Positions 5,270 through 11,643 of a DNA stretch of 17,125 bases are shown piece after piece (the first letter of the stretch is position 1; each line of letters opens with the position of its first letter). Source of the DNA: an uncultured Oscillospiraceae bacterium (GTDB lineage: Bacteria; Bacillota; Clostridia; Oscillospirales; Ruminococcaceae). The notes under the pieces are model-generated. The model was not told the DNA's origin. It saw only the letters and a program-made list of their open reading frames with translations, and did not search any database. The stretch is from the NCBI GenBank assembly GCA_900547455.1, contig URGV01000043.1, positions 1 through 17,125 on the forward strand. Direction: 5' to 3'. The translations under genes were made by a program, and so were the position numbers.

Positions 5270-5560
5270 ATGAAAAAACTTCTCACTGTCGCTCTGGCTG
5301 CTTCTATGATTCTTGCCATGAGCGTAAACTCCTTCGCACTTGGAAACTACGTCCTCTCCACCGACGAGCTCGGCACCGAGGAGGAAACCACCGTCGAGGA
5401 ACAGACCCCTGAAGTGCAGGAGCCGGCAGAGGAAACCGTTCCGGAAGAGACCGTCAAGGCCAACCCGGAAACCGGCGCTGAGGACTTTGTCGGCGTCGCT
5501 GCTGCCGCTGCAGTTGTTGCCGGCATCGGCATCGCCGCGCTGAGCAAGAAACACAAATAG
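5270..5560 (+). CDS. Small NPETG sortase-anchored cell-wall protein
   Basis: The product is 96 residues. ATG at 5270 is favoured over an upstream in-frame ATG at 5225 because GGAGGT (5257-5262) lies 7 nt before it and a signal peptide begins there (MKKLLTVALAASMILAMSVN, cleavage after SFA). The mature protein opens with LGNYVLSTDELG, then a Glu/Pro/Thr/Val-rich acidic spacer. It then has the sorting signal NPETG, a hydrophobic stretch (VGVAAAAAVVAGIGIAAL) and the tail SKKHK. That order is the classical sortase signal, here with the NPxTG variant. The mature chain would be only about 50 residues, so it is a minimal wall-linked peptide. The signal peptide is almost the same as that of the 1-1513 protein. 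Wall attachment is well supported; function is unknown. Confidence 0.85.
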   Translation: MKKLLTVALAASMILAMSVNSFALGNYVLSTDELGTEEETTVEEQTPEVQEPAEETVPEETVKANPETGAEDFVGVAAAAAVVAGIGIAALSKKHK

Positions 5561-5575
5561 TCTAAACAGCCTAAA

Positions 5576-5610
5576 GGAGCTGGGGAAATTTCCCCAGCTC
5601 CTTCTTTTTT
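5576..5610. terminator. Strong intrinsic terminator after the NPETG gene
   Basis: Two perfect 13-nt arms, GGAGCTGGGGAAA (5576-5588) and TTTCCCCAGCTCC (5589-5601), are followed by TTCTTTTTT. It ends the plus-strand unit. On the minus strand it is preceded by A-rich sequence and followed by TTT, so it may also stop the leftward gene ending at 5616. Confidence 0.9.
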
Positions 5611-5615
5611 ATCCT

Positions 5616-6265
5616 CTATCCAATGTTGTCAAGGTGGATTTTCTCCAACCGGTCCGAGCTGATGCTGGCCACCGTCACCGGCCCCAGCAGACGCGGCTTA
5701 TCCGAAGAAACAAAGATTGGGGTGTCCGCCACGTTCCGCAGCCGGTCCGCATACCGGGGCGGGCGGCCCCGATTGGCCCGCAGTTTCTGCCACATCCTGC
5801 AGTAGGCGGCCAGCTCACTCACAAACATCGCCTTCTGCCTGCCGAAGGCCAGCCTCTCTCGGCTGATACCCGCCAGCAGTTCGAGCCGTACCCGCAAAAA
5901 GGTGGAGTTGCAGTCCAGCCAGCCGTCCTCCGACTGCCAAACATACAGGGTGACCGGCCGATAATCGGCGTCCCACTCATATTCTTCATAGAGGAACTCC
6001 GTCCTTGGCCCCCGCGGCAGCACAAAGAAGCGGTAAGCGCTGTAGTCCGGCTGCGGGAAGTCCATCTCCCGGCAGCGATCCTGATGGCTGAGCAGCCGGT
6101 ACTGCATCTCCCGGTCCAGCTCCTCAAAACTACAAGCCCGCAGCCTTCCTCCCGCTGCAGCCAGTCGAGCACCTGCTGCAGCGTTTTGGGGGTGACATCC
6201 AACCGGTCCTCCCAGATGGTGATCTGCCCCGTCGCCAGCGTCGCGTGCGGCATCTGTGGGGTCAT
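5616..6265 (-). pseudogene. Unknown protein gene split by a one-base frameshift
   Basis: The reading begins at ATG 6265, with AAAGGAGG (6273-6280) 7 nt upstream, and encodes MTPQMPHATLATGQITIWED to about REEGCGLVV. It then needs a one-base shift to continue as FEELDREMQYRLLSHQ and on to the stop at 5616. The break is at a run of four T (minus strand, 6126-6129); with five T the gene would be open for about 216 residues. The downstream part alone is open from ATG 6107 (163 residues) but has no good ribosome site of its own. The full product is rich in Arg, Asp, Leu and Tyr, with no signal peptide or membrane segment. I do not recognise the family. It lies 24 nt after the metallopeptidase gene, so the two are probably co-transcribed. 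It may be a true mutation or a base-calling error. Confidence 0.6.
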
Positions 6266-6289
6266 CTCGTTCCCTCCTTTATCTTTCTT

Positions 6290-7327
6290 TTATTGAGATT
6301 GCTCCTCGCCGTCCTCAATTGCGTACTGCGCCTGTCCATTTTTCCGGCAGGCCGCAGAAAAAACAGCGACACAGCGATCGGGATGGCGCAGCGTGTCCAG
6401 CATCACCTCGCGCCCAAAAGCATCATAGATGCTCCCCCACACCTCGTTGCCAAAGCTGTAGGCGCGGCTCTGCAGCAGCCTTTCCCCGGGATGGACGGGG
6501 TCCAGATAGGGGCTCAGCCAGTATTCCTCCATCTCCCTTTCCAGCTCCTCCTGGTCCATCCGGCCCTCCCGCAGCTGACGGATGGTATCGGCAAACCGCT
6601 TCCAAGTATCTTCAAAATCCCCGTTGAGCACCTCCATGCTCCGCTCGTCCAAACCCTCGTTGGCCCTCTCCGGACACAGCGAGCAGGACAGCTTCCCCGG
6701 CGCAAAGTTTGCAAACTTGATGGCCAGCCCTTCTCCCGCCAGGAAAAAGCAGAGCCTTCCCTCCAGTGTCCTTGTGTCCCCCTCACCGAACAAGCGGTTG
6801 AAGAGGATGTGGTGCAGCTCGTGGTTAAAGGTGGGCGCCAGCTCCTTCATGTAGTCCTCCCCCACCAGCTGCAGAAAGTCCATGTGCATCCCTTCCCCGT
6901 ACGGATAGCCAAAGGACTGCCCGATGCCGAGCGTGATCACCAGCTTGACTGCTCCCATCTCCACCGGCCCGTAGCAGTGCTCCATAAGTTCCTTGGTCTC
7001 CTGCTGAAAGCCGGCCGACAGCACCTGCTGCAAGCGCTCTAATCCCTCCCTGTACTTTTGGGGATGTTCCAGCGCATCCTTCCACAGCGAATGGTGAAGC
7101 CGCAGCGACTGGTTTGCAATCTCCTCCTCCCGCATCTGCGGAAGGTGCAGCAGATAATCCCGGAATTCCTGCCGGGTCACCCGCTGCTGATACCGCGCAA
7201 ACTCAAAGTCGTAGTCCTCGCTGTCCAGCATCCGGTCCAAAGTCTGCTCGTCCGCCCTTCCGTTTGTAAGCGCTTCCAGCCAATCCAGCATCGGCTGCAC
7301 CTGCGACATACAAATACTTACCTGCAT
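6290..7327 (-). CDS. Putative zinc metallopeptidase with HELHH motif
   Basis: The protein has 345 residues and no signal peptide, so it is probably cytoplasmic. Residues 167-173 read FNHELHH, the HExxH zinc-binding signature of zincin peptidases. E199 in FLAGEGLAIKF, 26 residues later, is well placed as the third zinc ligand, as in gluzincins. The N-terminal half is helical and charged (EEEIANQSLRLHHSLWKDAL). The overall look resembles the putative zinc-peptidase DUF families of Firmicutes such as DUF5700, but I cannot assign it exactly. The ATG at 7327 is supported by an AGGAGAGGG stretch about 7 nt upstream; a second ATG at 7309 has less support. It is followed after 24 nt by the frameshifted gene at 5616-6265. 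The terminator at 7353-7389 separates it from the zinc-ribbon gene, so expression needs read-through or an unseen promoter. Confidence 0.75.
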   Translation of the reverse strand: MQVSICMSQVQPMLDWLEALTNGRADEQTLDRMLDSEDYDFEFARYQQRVTRQEFRDYLLHLPQMREEEIANQSLRLHHSLWKDALEHPQKYREGLERLQQVLSAGFQQETKELMEHCYGPVEMGAVKLVITLGIGQSFGYPYGEGMHMDFLQLVGEDYMKELAPTFNHELHHILFNRLFGEGDTRTLEGRLCFFLAGEGLAIKFANFAPGKLSCSLCPERANEGLDERSMEVLNGDFEDTWKRFADTIRQLREGRMDQEELEREMEEYWLSPYLDPVHPGERLLQSRAYSFGNEVWGSIYDAFGREVMLDTLRHPDRCVAVFSAACRKNGQAQYAIEDGEEQSQ

Positions 7328-7352
7328 TTCTTCCCTCTCCTCTAAATAGCAG

Positions 7353-7389
7353 AAAGCAGCTGCACCCCTCCCCGGAGCGCAGCTGCTTT
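7353..7389. terminator. Terminator or attenuator before the metallopeptidase gene
   Basis: Perfect 11-bp arms, AAAGCAGCTGC (7353-7363) and GCAGCTGCTTT (7379-7389), enclose a 15-nt loop. The U-run on the minus strand is short (TTTCTGC), so read-through into the gene starting at 7327 is plausible. It lies 8 nt past the zinc-ribbon stop codon. Confidence 0.65.
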
Positions 7390-7397
7390 TGGTTGCA

Positions 7398-7877
7398 TTA
7401 CAGTTTCTCTTCGATCAGCGGTTCTTCATCCTGCTTTTCAGGCTCAGATGGAGCTTCCTGCTCCGGTACCTCGGACTGCTGAACCTCCTCCGGGACAACC
7501 ACGCTGGTCTCCTCGTGCAGCACCATGCCGCATCTGGAGCAGAAATGCGCGTCAGTCGCGCAGGAAGCGCCGCAGTTCGGGCACTTTCTTACCTTGCGGA
7601 TCTCCTCGCGCTTAGCCTGCAGCTGGGAGAGCTGTTCAAGCAGCTCGTCGGCCTGCGCAATCAGCTGCGTGATTTCCTGCTCGTTGTCCGCGCCAAACTT
7701 TTTGCTGCTGTAAACCAGCGAGCCGATCTTCTCATAGCAGTTTGCCAGATCGGCGTTGACCGAAACTTCCTGAATCTTCAGCTTGGAAGCCTCCACCATC
7801 TCCTCGGTTTTTTTGCCCGCTACGTTGGCGACCGAAATCGCTTTGTCCAACAGGGAATTGAAGGAATTGATACTCAT
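7398..7877 (-). CDS. Coiled-coil zinc-ribbon protein
   Basis: This soluble protein has 159 residues. Residues 1-95 are predicted alpha-helical and likely coiled coil (KAISVANVAGKKTEEMVEA, then EITQLIAQADELLEQLSQLQ). Residues 99-116 hold a zinc ribbon, CPNCG and CSRCG, with two CxxC knuckles 10 residues apart. The C-terminus is an acidic Glu/Pro/Val-rich tail. Such proteins are common in Clostridia and usually annotated only as zinc-ribbon domain proteins. Function is unknown. ATG at 7877 has AAAGGGG about 12 nt upstream, rather far. It lies 41 nt behind the kinase gene and is the last gene before the terminator at 7353-7389, so it is probably the distal gene of the recJ operon. Confidence 0.8.
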   Translation of the reverse strand: MSINSFNSLLDKAISVANVAGKKTEEMVEASKLKIQEVSVNADLANCYEKIGSLVYSSKKFGADNEQEITQLIAQADELLEQLSQLQAKREEIRKVRKCPNCGASCATDAHFCSRCGMVLHEETSVVVPEEVQQSEVPEQEAPSEPEKQDEEPLIEEKL

Positions 7878-7918
7878 AACTTAGATTGCCCCTTTCTCGT
7901 TCAATTGTCATTTTATCG

Positions 7919-8899
7919 TTAGGCGTCCGCCTGATCCTGTGTCTGTTTTGGCCCGATGAATTCGCGGATGACGCTGTCCTGCGGGATGGTGTCGGTGTTG
8001 TTGATGTCAAAAAATTCATCCAGCCGCTGGTAAAGATCGTCCAGCTTGCGGTAGTGCTCCGGTGCGATGCCCCTGCGGTCCTCCAGAAAGGGCAGCAGGA
8101 AGCTGTGGAAGATGTTCGGCTCATAGTCGAGGGTGGTATCCAGCTTAAAATCTGCGCTGTCCCGAAAGGGATTGATGTAGGCCGATTCGCCCTCGCAGAC
8201 CTCCTCCCACATCGCCATTGTCTCCTCCGGCAGGGTGTTGCGGGTAAAGCGGTCGCGCACCATGCGGCGCATCAGGCGCACATCCTGCGGGGTTAAAATA
8301 ACTCTGTCGTGGTCGGTGAAGCGGGAGCGGACACTTGCAAAGATGCGGGTGACCTTATCCTCCCCCACCAGTTGGGTCAGCAGCGGGTTCAGGCCATGCA
8401 GCCCCTCGATGATGACCACATCGTCCGGGCCCGCCACAATCTCCCGCTCCATCCCCTCCAATCGCTTGCGGACGTGGAAATCAAAGATCGGGATGCTGGT
8501 CCGTCCCTGTTCAATCAGCTCCTTGATGCAGCGGTTGATCCGCTCGATATCCAGCGCGTAGATGCTTTCAAAGTCCGGCTTGCCCTTACGATTTAAGGGT
8601 GTCTGCTCGGTATCCATATAAAAATCGTCCAGCGAGATGACCATTGCCTTCCTGCCGCTGCTGATAAAGTGCCTTGCCAGGGTGTGCGCTGTGGTGGTCT
8701 TGCCCGAAGCGGACGGCCCGGACAGGCAGATGACCGTCGCGCGGTCCTGTCCGTCGCCCATCTGCTCCACCACCTGACGGATCTGCGCGTTATAAAACGC
8801 CTCCGCCTCGTCGATCAGCTGGAAATAATTCTGCACTGCCTGCTGATTGACCTCATCCTTCTCAATCCTCCCGTAGTGGAAGGGGTCTATTTTCCTCAA
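7919..8899 (-). CDS. Uridine-kinase-like P-loop kinase
   Basis: The protein has 326 residues and belongs to the phosphoribulokinase/uridine kinase family. A Walker A motif, GPSASGKTT, lies at residues 61-69. ISLDDFYMD follows, with the catalytic Asp typical of uridine kinases, and later DVVIIEGLHGLNP. Typical Udk has about 210 residues; this one has an extra 55 at the N-terminus and a longer C-terminus, and belongs to the long 'nucleoside kinase' group. The likely reaction is ATP-dependent phosphorylation of uridine or cytidine, but the substrate is not certain. The start is TTG at 8899, with AAGGTGGTG 7 nt upstream, one base off the ideal AAGGAGGTG. The gene overlaps the end of hemZ by 38 nt, suggesting translational coupling. 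I see no better ATG near the N-terminus. Confidence 0.85.
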   Translation of the reverse strand: MRKIDPFHYGRIEKDEVNQQAVQNYFQLIDEAEAFYNAQIRQVVEQMGDGQDRATVICLSGPSASGKTTTAHTLARHFISSGRKAMVISLDDFYMDTEQTPLNRKGKPDFESIYALDIERINRCIKELIEQGRTSIPIFDFHVRKRLEGMEREIVAGPDDVVIIEGLHGLNPLLTQLVGEDKVTRIFASVRSRFTDHDRVILTPQDVRLMRRMVRDRFTRNTLPEETMAMWEEVCEGESAYINPFRDSADFKLDTTLDYEPNIFHSFLLPFLEDRRGIAPEHYRKLDDLYQRLDEFFDINNTDTIPQDSVIREFIGPKQTQDQADA

Positions 8900-10376
8900 A
8901 GAAATCCACCACCTTGTCCTTTCGTTTTAAGATTTCGTCGAAGTGCTCGACATATTCAAACGGGTATTTATAGTTGAAGATCCTCTCCAGCTTGCCGGTG
9001 CGGTTGGATTTGAGCTTGGTCACCGCGCCCCCGCCCGCTGCCAGGATCGTCTGCGTTTCGTCCATGATGTAGATGTTGTACCGGCCCTCATACCCCAGCT
9101 TGCAGTAGCCGGTGTTCTCGAGGTTGCCCAGCGTGTTGCGCTGCTTATACAGATAGTATGGCTGCCAGCCGTACTGGATCAGCGCCTTCTGCGCGTAGGA
9201 AACCATCTGCCCTACCTGTTCGCCCAGCTGCAGGGCTTTCAGTCGCTCCTCCCAGCTGGTACCGTAGTTGGCGCTGCGCTTGATCGAGAGGGTGTGAACC
9301 GTCACGTTTTCGGGGTTCAGTGCGATGATCCGGTCGACCGTCCGGCTAAAGCTCTCCACCGTCTCGCCCGGCAGCCCGGCAATCAGGTCCATGTTGATGT
9401 CGTCAAAGCCTTCCTCCCGCGCCATCTCAAAGCAGTCGATAATCTGCTGGGCGGTGTGCTTTCTGCCGATGCCCGCCAGCACCTCGTCGTTTAACGTCTG
9501 CGGGTTGATGCTGATGCGGGTCACGCGGTGCCGGCGCAGCGTCCGCAGCTTCTCGCGGTCGATGGTGTCCGGGCGTCCTGCCTCCACCGTATATTCCTTT
9601 AAACGGGAGAGGTCAAAGTTTTTCTCCACCGCCGTACAGATCTGATCCAGCTGCCCGGCCGACAGGATGGTCGGGGTGCCGCCGCCAAAGTAGACGGTTG
9701 TGAGCGCCAGCCCCGTGCCCGCCATCTTCTGTGCAATGCAGCAGAGTTCCTCACAGAGCCGGTCGACATAGACCGGCAGGATGTCCTTGGCGCGCTTGCT
9801 GGTGATGTCGTGGGAAACAAAGGAGCAGTAGCTGCAGCGCGAAGGACAGAACGGGATCGAGATATACAGGCTGTAGGTGTCGTCGGTGGCCTCCTTTAAA
9901 ATCGGGGCCTCGTTGTGGGCGGTCTGCAGCGCCAGGTCGATTTTTTCCCCGGTGACATAAAACCGCTGCGCAAACTCCCGCGCCACCATCTCCCGGCTCA
10001 TCCCGGCGTCCAAGCGCTTGTGGAAGAGCTTGATCGGCCGCACGCCGGTCAGCATTCCCCAGGCCGGATGGGTGCCGGTCGCCTCACAGAGGAGGGTAAA
10101 CATCATGTCGCTCATGATGTATTCGGCTTCCTCATAGGGGGTACGCGGGTTGGACAGGACGGTGCGGCACAGGGAAGTTTCCCTGCCGTTGAGGTGCAGC
10201 GTCACCTTCATCAGGCCGCGCTGCTGCCGGGCTTCGATGAAGTCCTCCTCATCCTGCTCAGGGAACTCGGTGTCGGCGGGGTACTCGGTCGTGACAATCT
10301 TCTCATCGGGGAAAAACAGCATCGTGATGCACTCCGCCTCATATTTCATATTGTGTCCAACTATTCTGATCTTCAT
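8862..10376 (-). CDS. hemZ: HemZ, radical SAM coproporphyrinogen dehydrogenase-like protein
   Basis: The 504-residue protein has the radical SAM cluster motif in PFCPSRCSYCSF, with Cys 177, 181 and 184 binding the 4Fe-4S cluster. It also has YFGGGTPT and MDLIAGLPGE, typical of the HemN/HemW family. An N-terminal extension of about 170 residues before the radical SAM core, and a length near 500, fit HemZ and not HemW (about 380). Family annotation is oxygen-independent coproporphyrinogen III oxidation in haem synthesis, but the activity of HemZ is not firmly proved. I chose ATG at 10376 over the GTG at 10427. Homologues begin near MKIRIVGHN, and AAGGAG (10389-10394) lies upstream, although at 12 nt, while GTG has none. 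A 120-nt gap separates it from the MBL gene and may hold a weak promoter. Confidence 0.9.
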   Translation of the reverse strand: MKIRIVGHNMKYEAECITMLFFPDEKIVTTEYPADTEFPEQDEEDFIEARQQRGLMKVTLHLNGRETSLCRTVLSNPRTPYEEAEYIMSDMMFTLLCEATGTHPAWGMLTGVRPIKLFHKRLDAGMSREMVAREFAQRFYVTGEKIDLALQTAHNEAPILKEATDDTYSLYISIPFCPSRCSYCSFVSHDITSKRAKDILPVYVDRLCEELCCIAQKMAGTGLALTTVYFGGGTPTILSAGQLDQICTAVEKNFDLSRLKEYTVEAGRPDTIDREKLRTLRRHRVTRISINPQTLNDEVLAGIGRKHTAQQIIDCFEMAREEGFDDINMDLIAGLPGETVESFSRTVDRIIALNPENVTVHTLSIKRSANYGTSWEERLKALQLGEQVGQMVSYAQKALIQYGWQPYYLYKQRNTLGNLENTGYCKLGYEGRYNIYIMDETQTILAAGGGAVTKLKSNRTGKLERIFNYKYPFEYVEHFDEILKRKDKVVDFFEENRPLPLRED

Positions 10377-10496
10377 CTGCTGTTTTTGCTCCTTGTAAAA
10401 TGTGGTCTGCAGCGGAGTTGCCTCCACTGATATAGTAGCATGTTATGTAAAAATAGTTCTACGAAAAGCTGTAAACTTTTTTGGACTTTGGCAGTT

Positions 10497-11132
10497 TTAC
10501 GCCATTGCGATTGCCCGGCGCAGGAAGGGGTTGGCCAGCTTTTCGTCATCGAGGTTGGTCGCGCTGCCGTGGCCCGGAAAGACCTTGTAATAGCCCTGCA
10601 GCGAACCCAGGCGCTTGAGCGACCGGAACATTTCGGCATCGTCGCCCCCATACAGGTCAGTGCGGCCCATGCTGCCCTGGAACAGGGTGTCCCCGCAATA
10701 GAGCTCGTTGTTTTTGATGTAGGTGACGCCGCCCCTGGTGTGACCGGGAGTCTCCATCACCGTGAAGGTCATGCTGCCGCTGACAATCCTGTCCCCATCC
10801 TTGACCAGAATGTCCGGGACAAAGGGACGGGCATAGGGCGCGACCGCGTTGGACATGCTCTTTTCCCCGTCGCCGATCATCTCCAAATCCTTTTCCCCCA
10901 GCACAATCTGAATCTGTGGAAAAAGGTCCTTGAGGTCCGCCGCGCCGCCCATGTGGTCGCCGTGACCGTGGGTCAGCAGCAGATGGGTCGGGGTAAAGCC
11001 GCGCTCGTTGATAAAATCCGCCACCTTCTGGGCATCGCCGCCGCAGTCGACCACGACGCAATTTTTGTTGTCGTCCCAGGTAACATAGCAGTTGGTGCCC
11101 AACAGCCCAACGTGGATAATTTCCAGATTCAT
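10497..11132 (-). CDS. MBL-fold metallo-hydrolase (glyoxalase II-like)
   Basis: The product has 211 residues. The metal site THGHGDHMGG (residues 54-63) is the HxHxDH signature of the metallo-beta-lactamase fold. Further ligand regions are TPGHTRGG, CGDTLF and FPGHGS. The short, compact form fits the YqgX/GloB-like subgroup found in this gene neighbourhood in Clostridia. The likely role is hydrolysis of a thioester such as S-lactoylglutathione or a bacillithiol analogue, but the substrate cannot be read from the sequence. The ATG at 11132 follows AGGGAGG at about 10 nt. It lies 25 nt behind dtd, in the same operon. Confidence 0.88.
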   Translation of the reverse strand: MNLEIIHVGLLGTNCYVTWDDNKNCVVVDCGGDAQKVADFINERGFTPTHLLLTHGHGDHMGGAADLKDLFPQIQIVLGEKDLEMIGDGEKSMSNAVAPYARPFVPDILVKDGDRIVSGSMTFTVMETPGHTRGGVTYIKNNELYCGDTLFQGSMGRTDLYGGDDAEMFRSLKRLGSLQGYYKVFPGHGSATNLDDEKLANPFLRRAIAMA

Positions 11133-11157
11133 CTTGGATAACCTCCCTCTGCAGCCG

Positions 11158-11619
11158 CTACTTTTTCGGCATAATCTCGTCGGTGTCCAGCATGATGGTC
11201 ACCGGCCCGTTGTTGAGCAGCTCGACCTGCATCGAGGCGCCAAACTTGCCGTGCCCCACCTTGCTGACGCCGATCTCCCTGACCTTCTGCTGGAAGTATT
11301 CGTACAGTCTGTCCGCCTCTGCAGGGGAAGCCGCCCCCACAAAGGAAGGCCGTCTTCCCTTGCGGCAGTCGGCATAGAGGGTGAACTGGGATACCACCAG
11401 CATCTCTCCCCCAATGTCCAGCAGCGACAGGTTCATCTTGTCGTTCTCGTCGGTGAAAATGCGCAGATTTGCGCACTTCTCGGCCAGGAAATCCGCCTGT
11501 TTTTCGGTGTCCTGCGGGCCGACGCCCAGCAGGACCAGCAGTCCCTTTTCAATCTCTCCCACGCGCTCCCCTTCGACGGTGACGCTGGCGTGGCTTACTC
11601 TCTGAATCAATGCTCTCAT
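11158..11619 (-). CDS. dtd: D-aminoacyl-tRNA deacylase
   Basis: This 153-residue protein hydrolyses D-aminoacyl-tRNAs (and Gly-tRNA-Ala), recycling mischarged tRNA. The catalytic-site motif SQFTL is at residues 77-81, and the cross-subunit Gly-cisPro motif in NNGPVT is at 136-141. The opening [13 protein letters not shown] is also typical. The length is exactly that of the family, which works as a homodimer in the cytoplasm. The ATG at 11619 is preceded by CGGAGA about 9 nt away. It lies 24 nt behind relA; the relA-dtd pair is a conserved Firmicutes arrangement. Confidence 0.96.
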   Translation of the reverse strand: MRALIQRVSHASVTVEGERVGEIEKGLLVLLGVGPQDTEKQADFLAEKCANLRIFTDENDKMNLSLLDIGGEMLVVSQFTLYADCRKGRRPSFVGAASPAEADRLYEYFQQKVREIGVSKVGHGKFGASMQVELLNNGPVTIMLDTDEIMPKK

Positions 11620-11643
11620 GTTCTATTCTCCGTTTTTATATTT

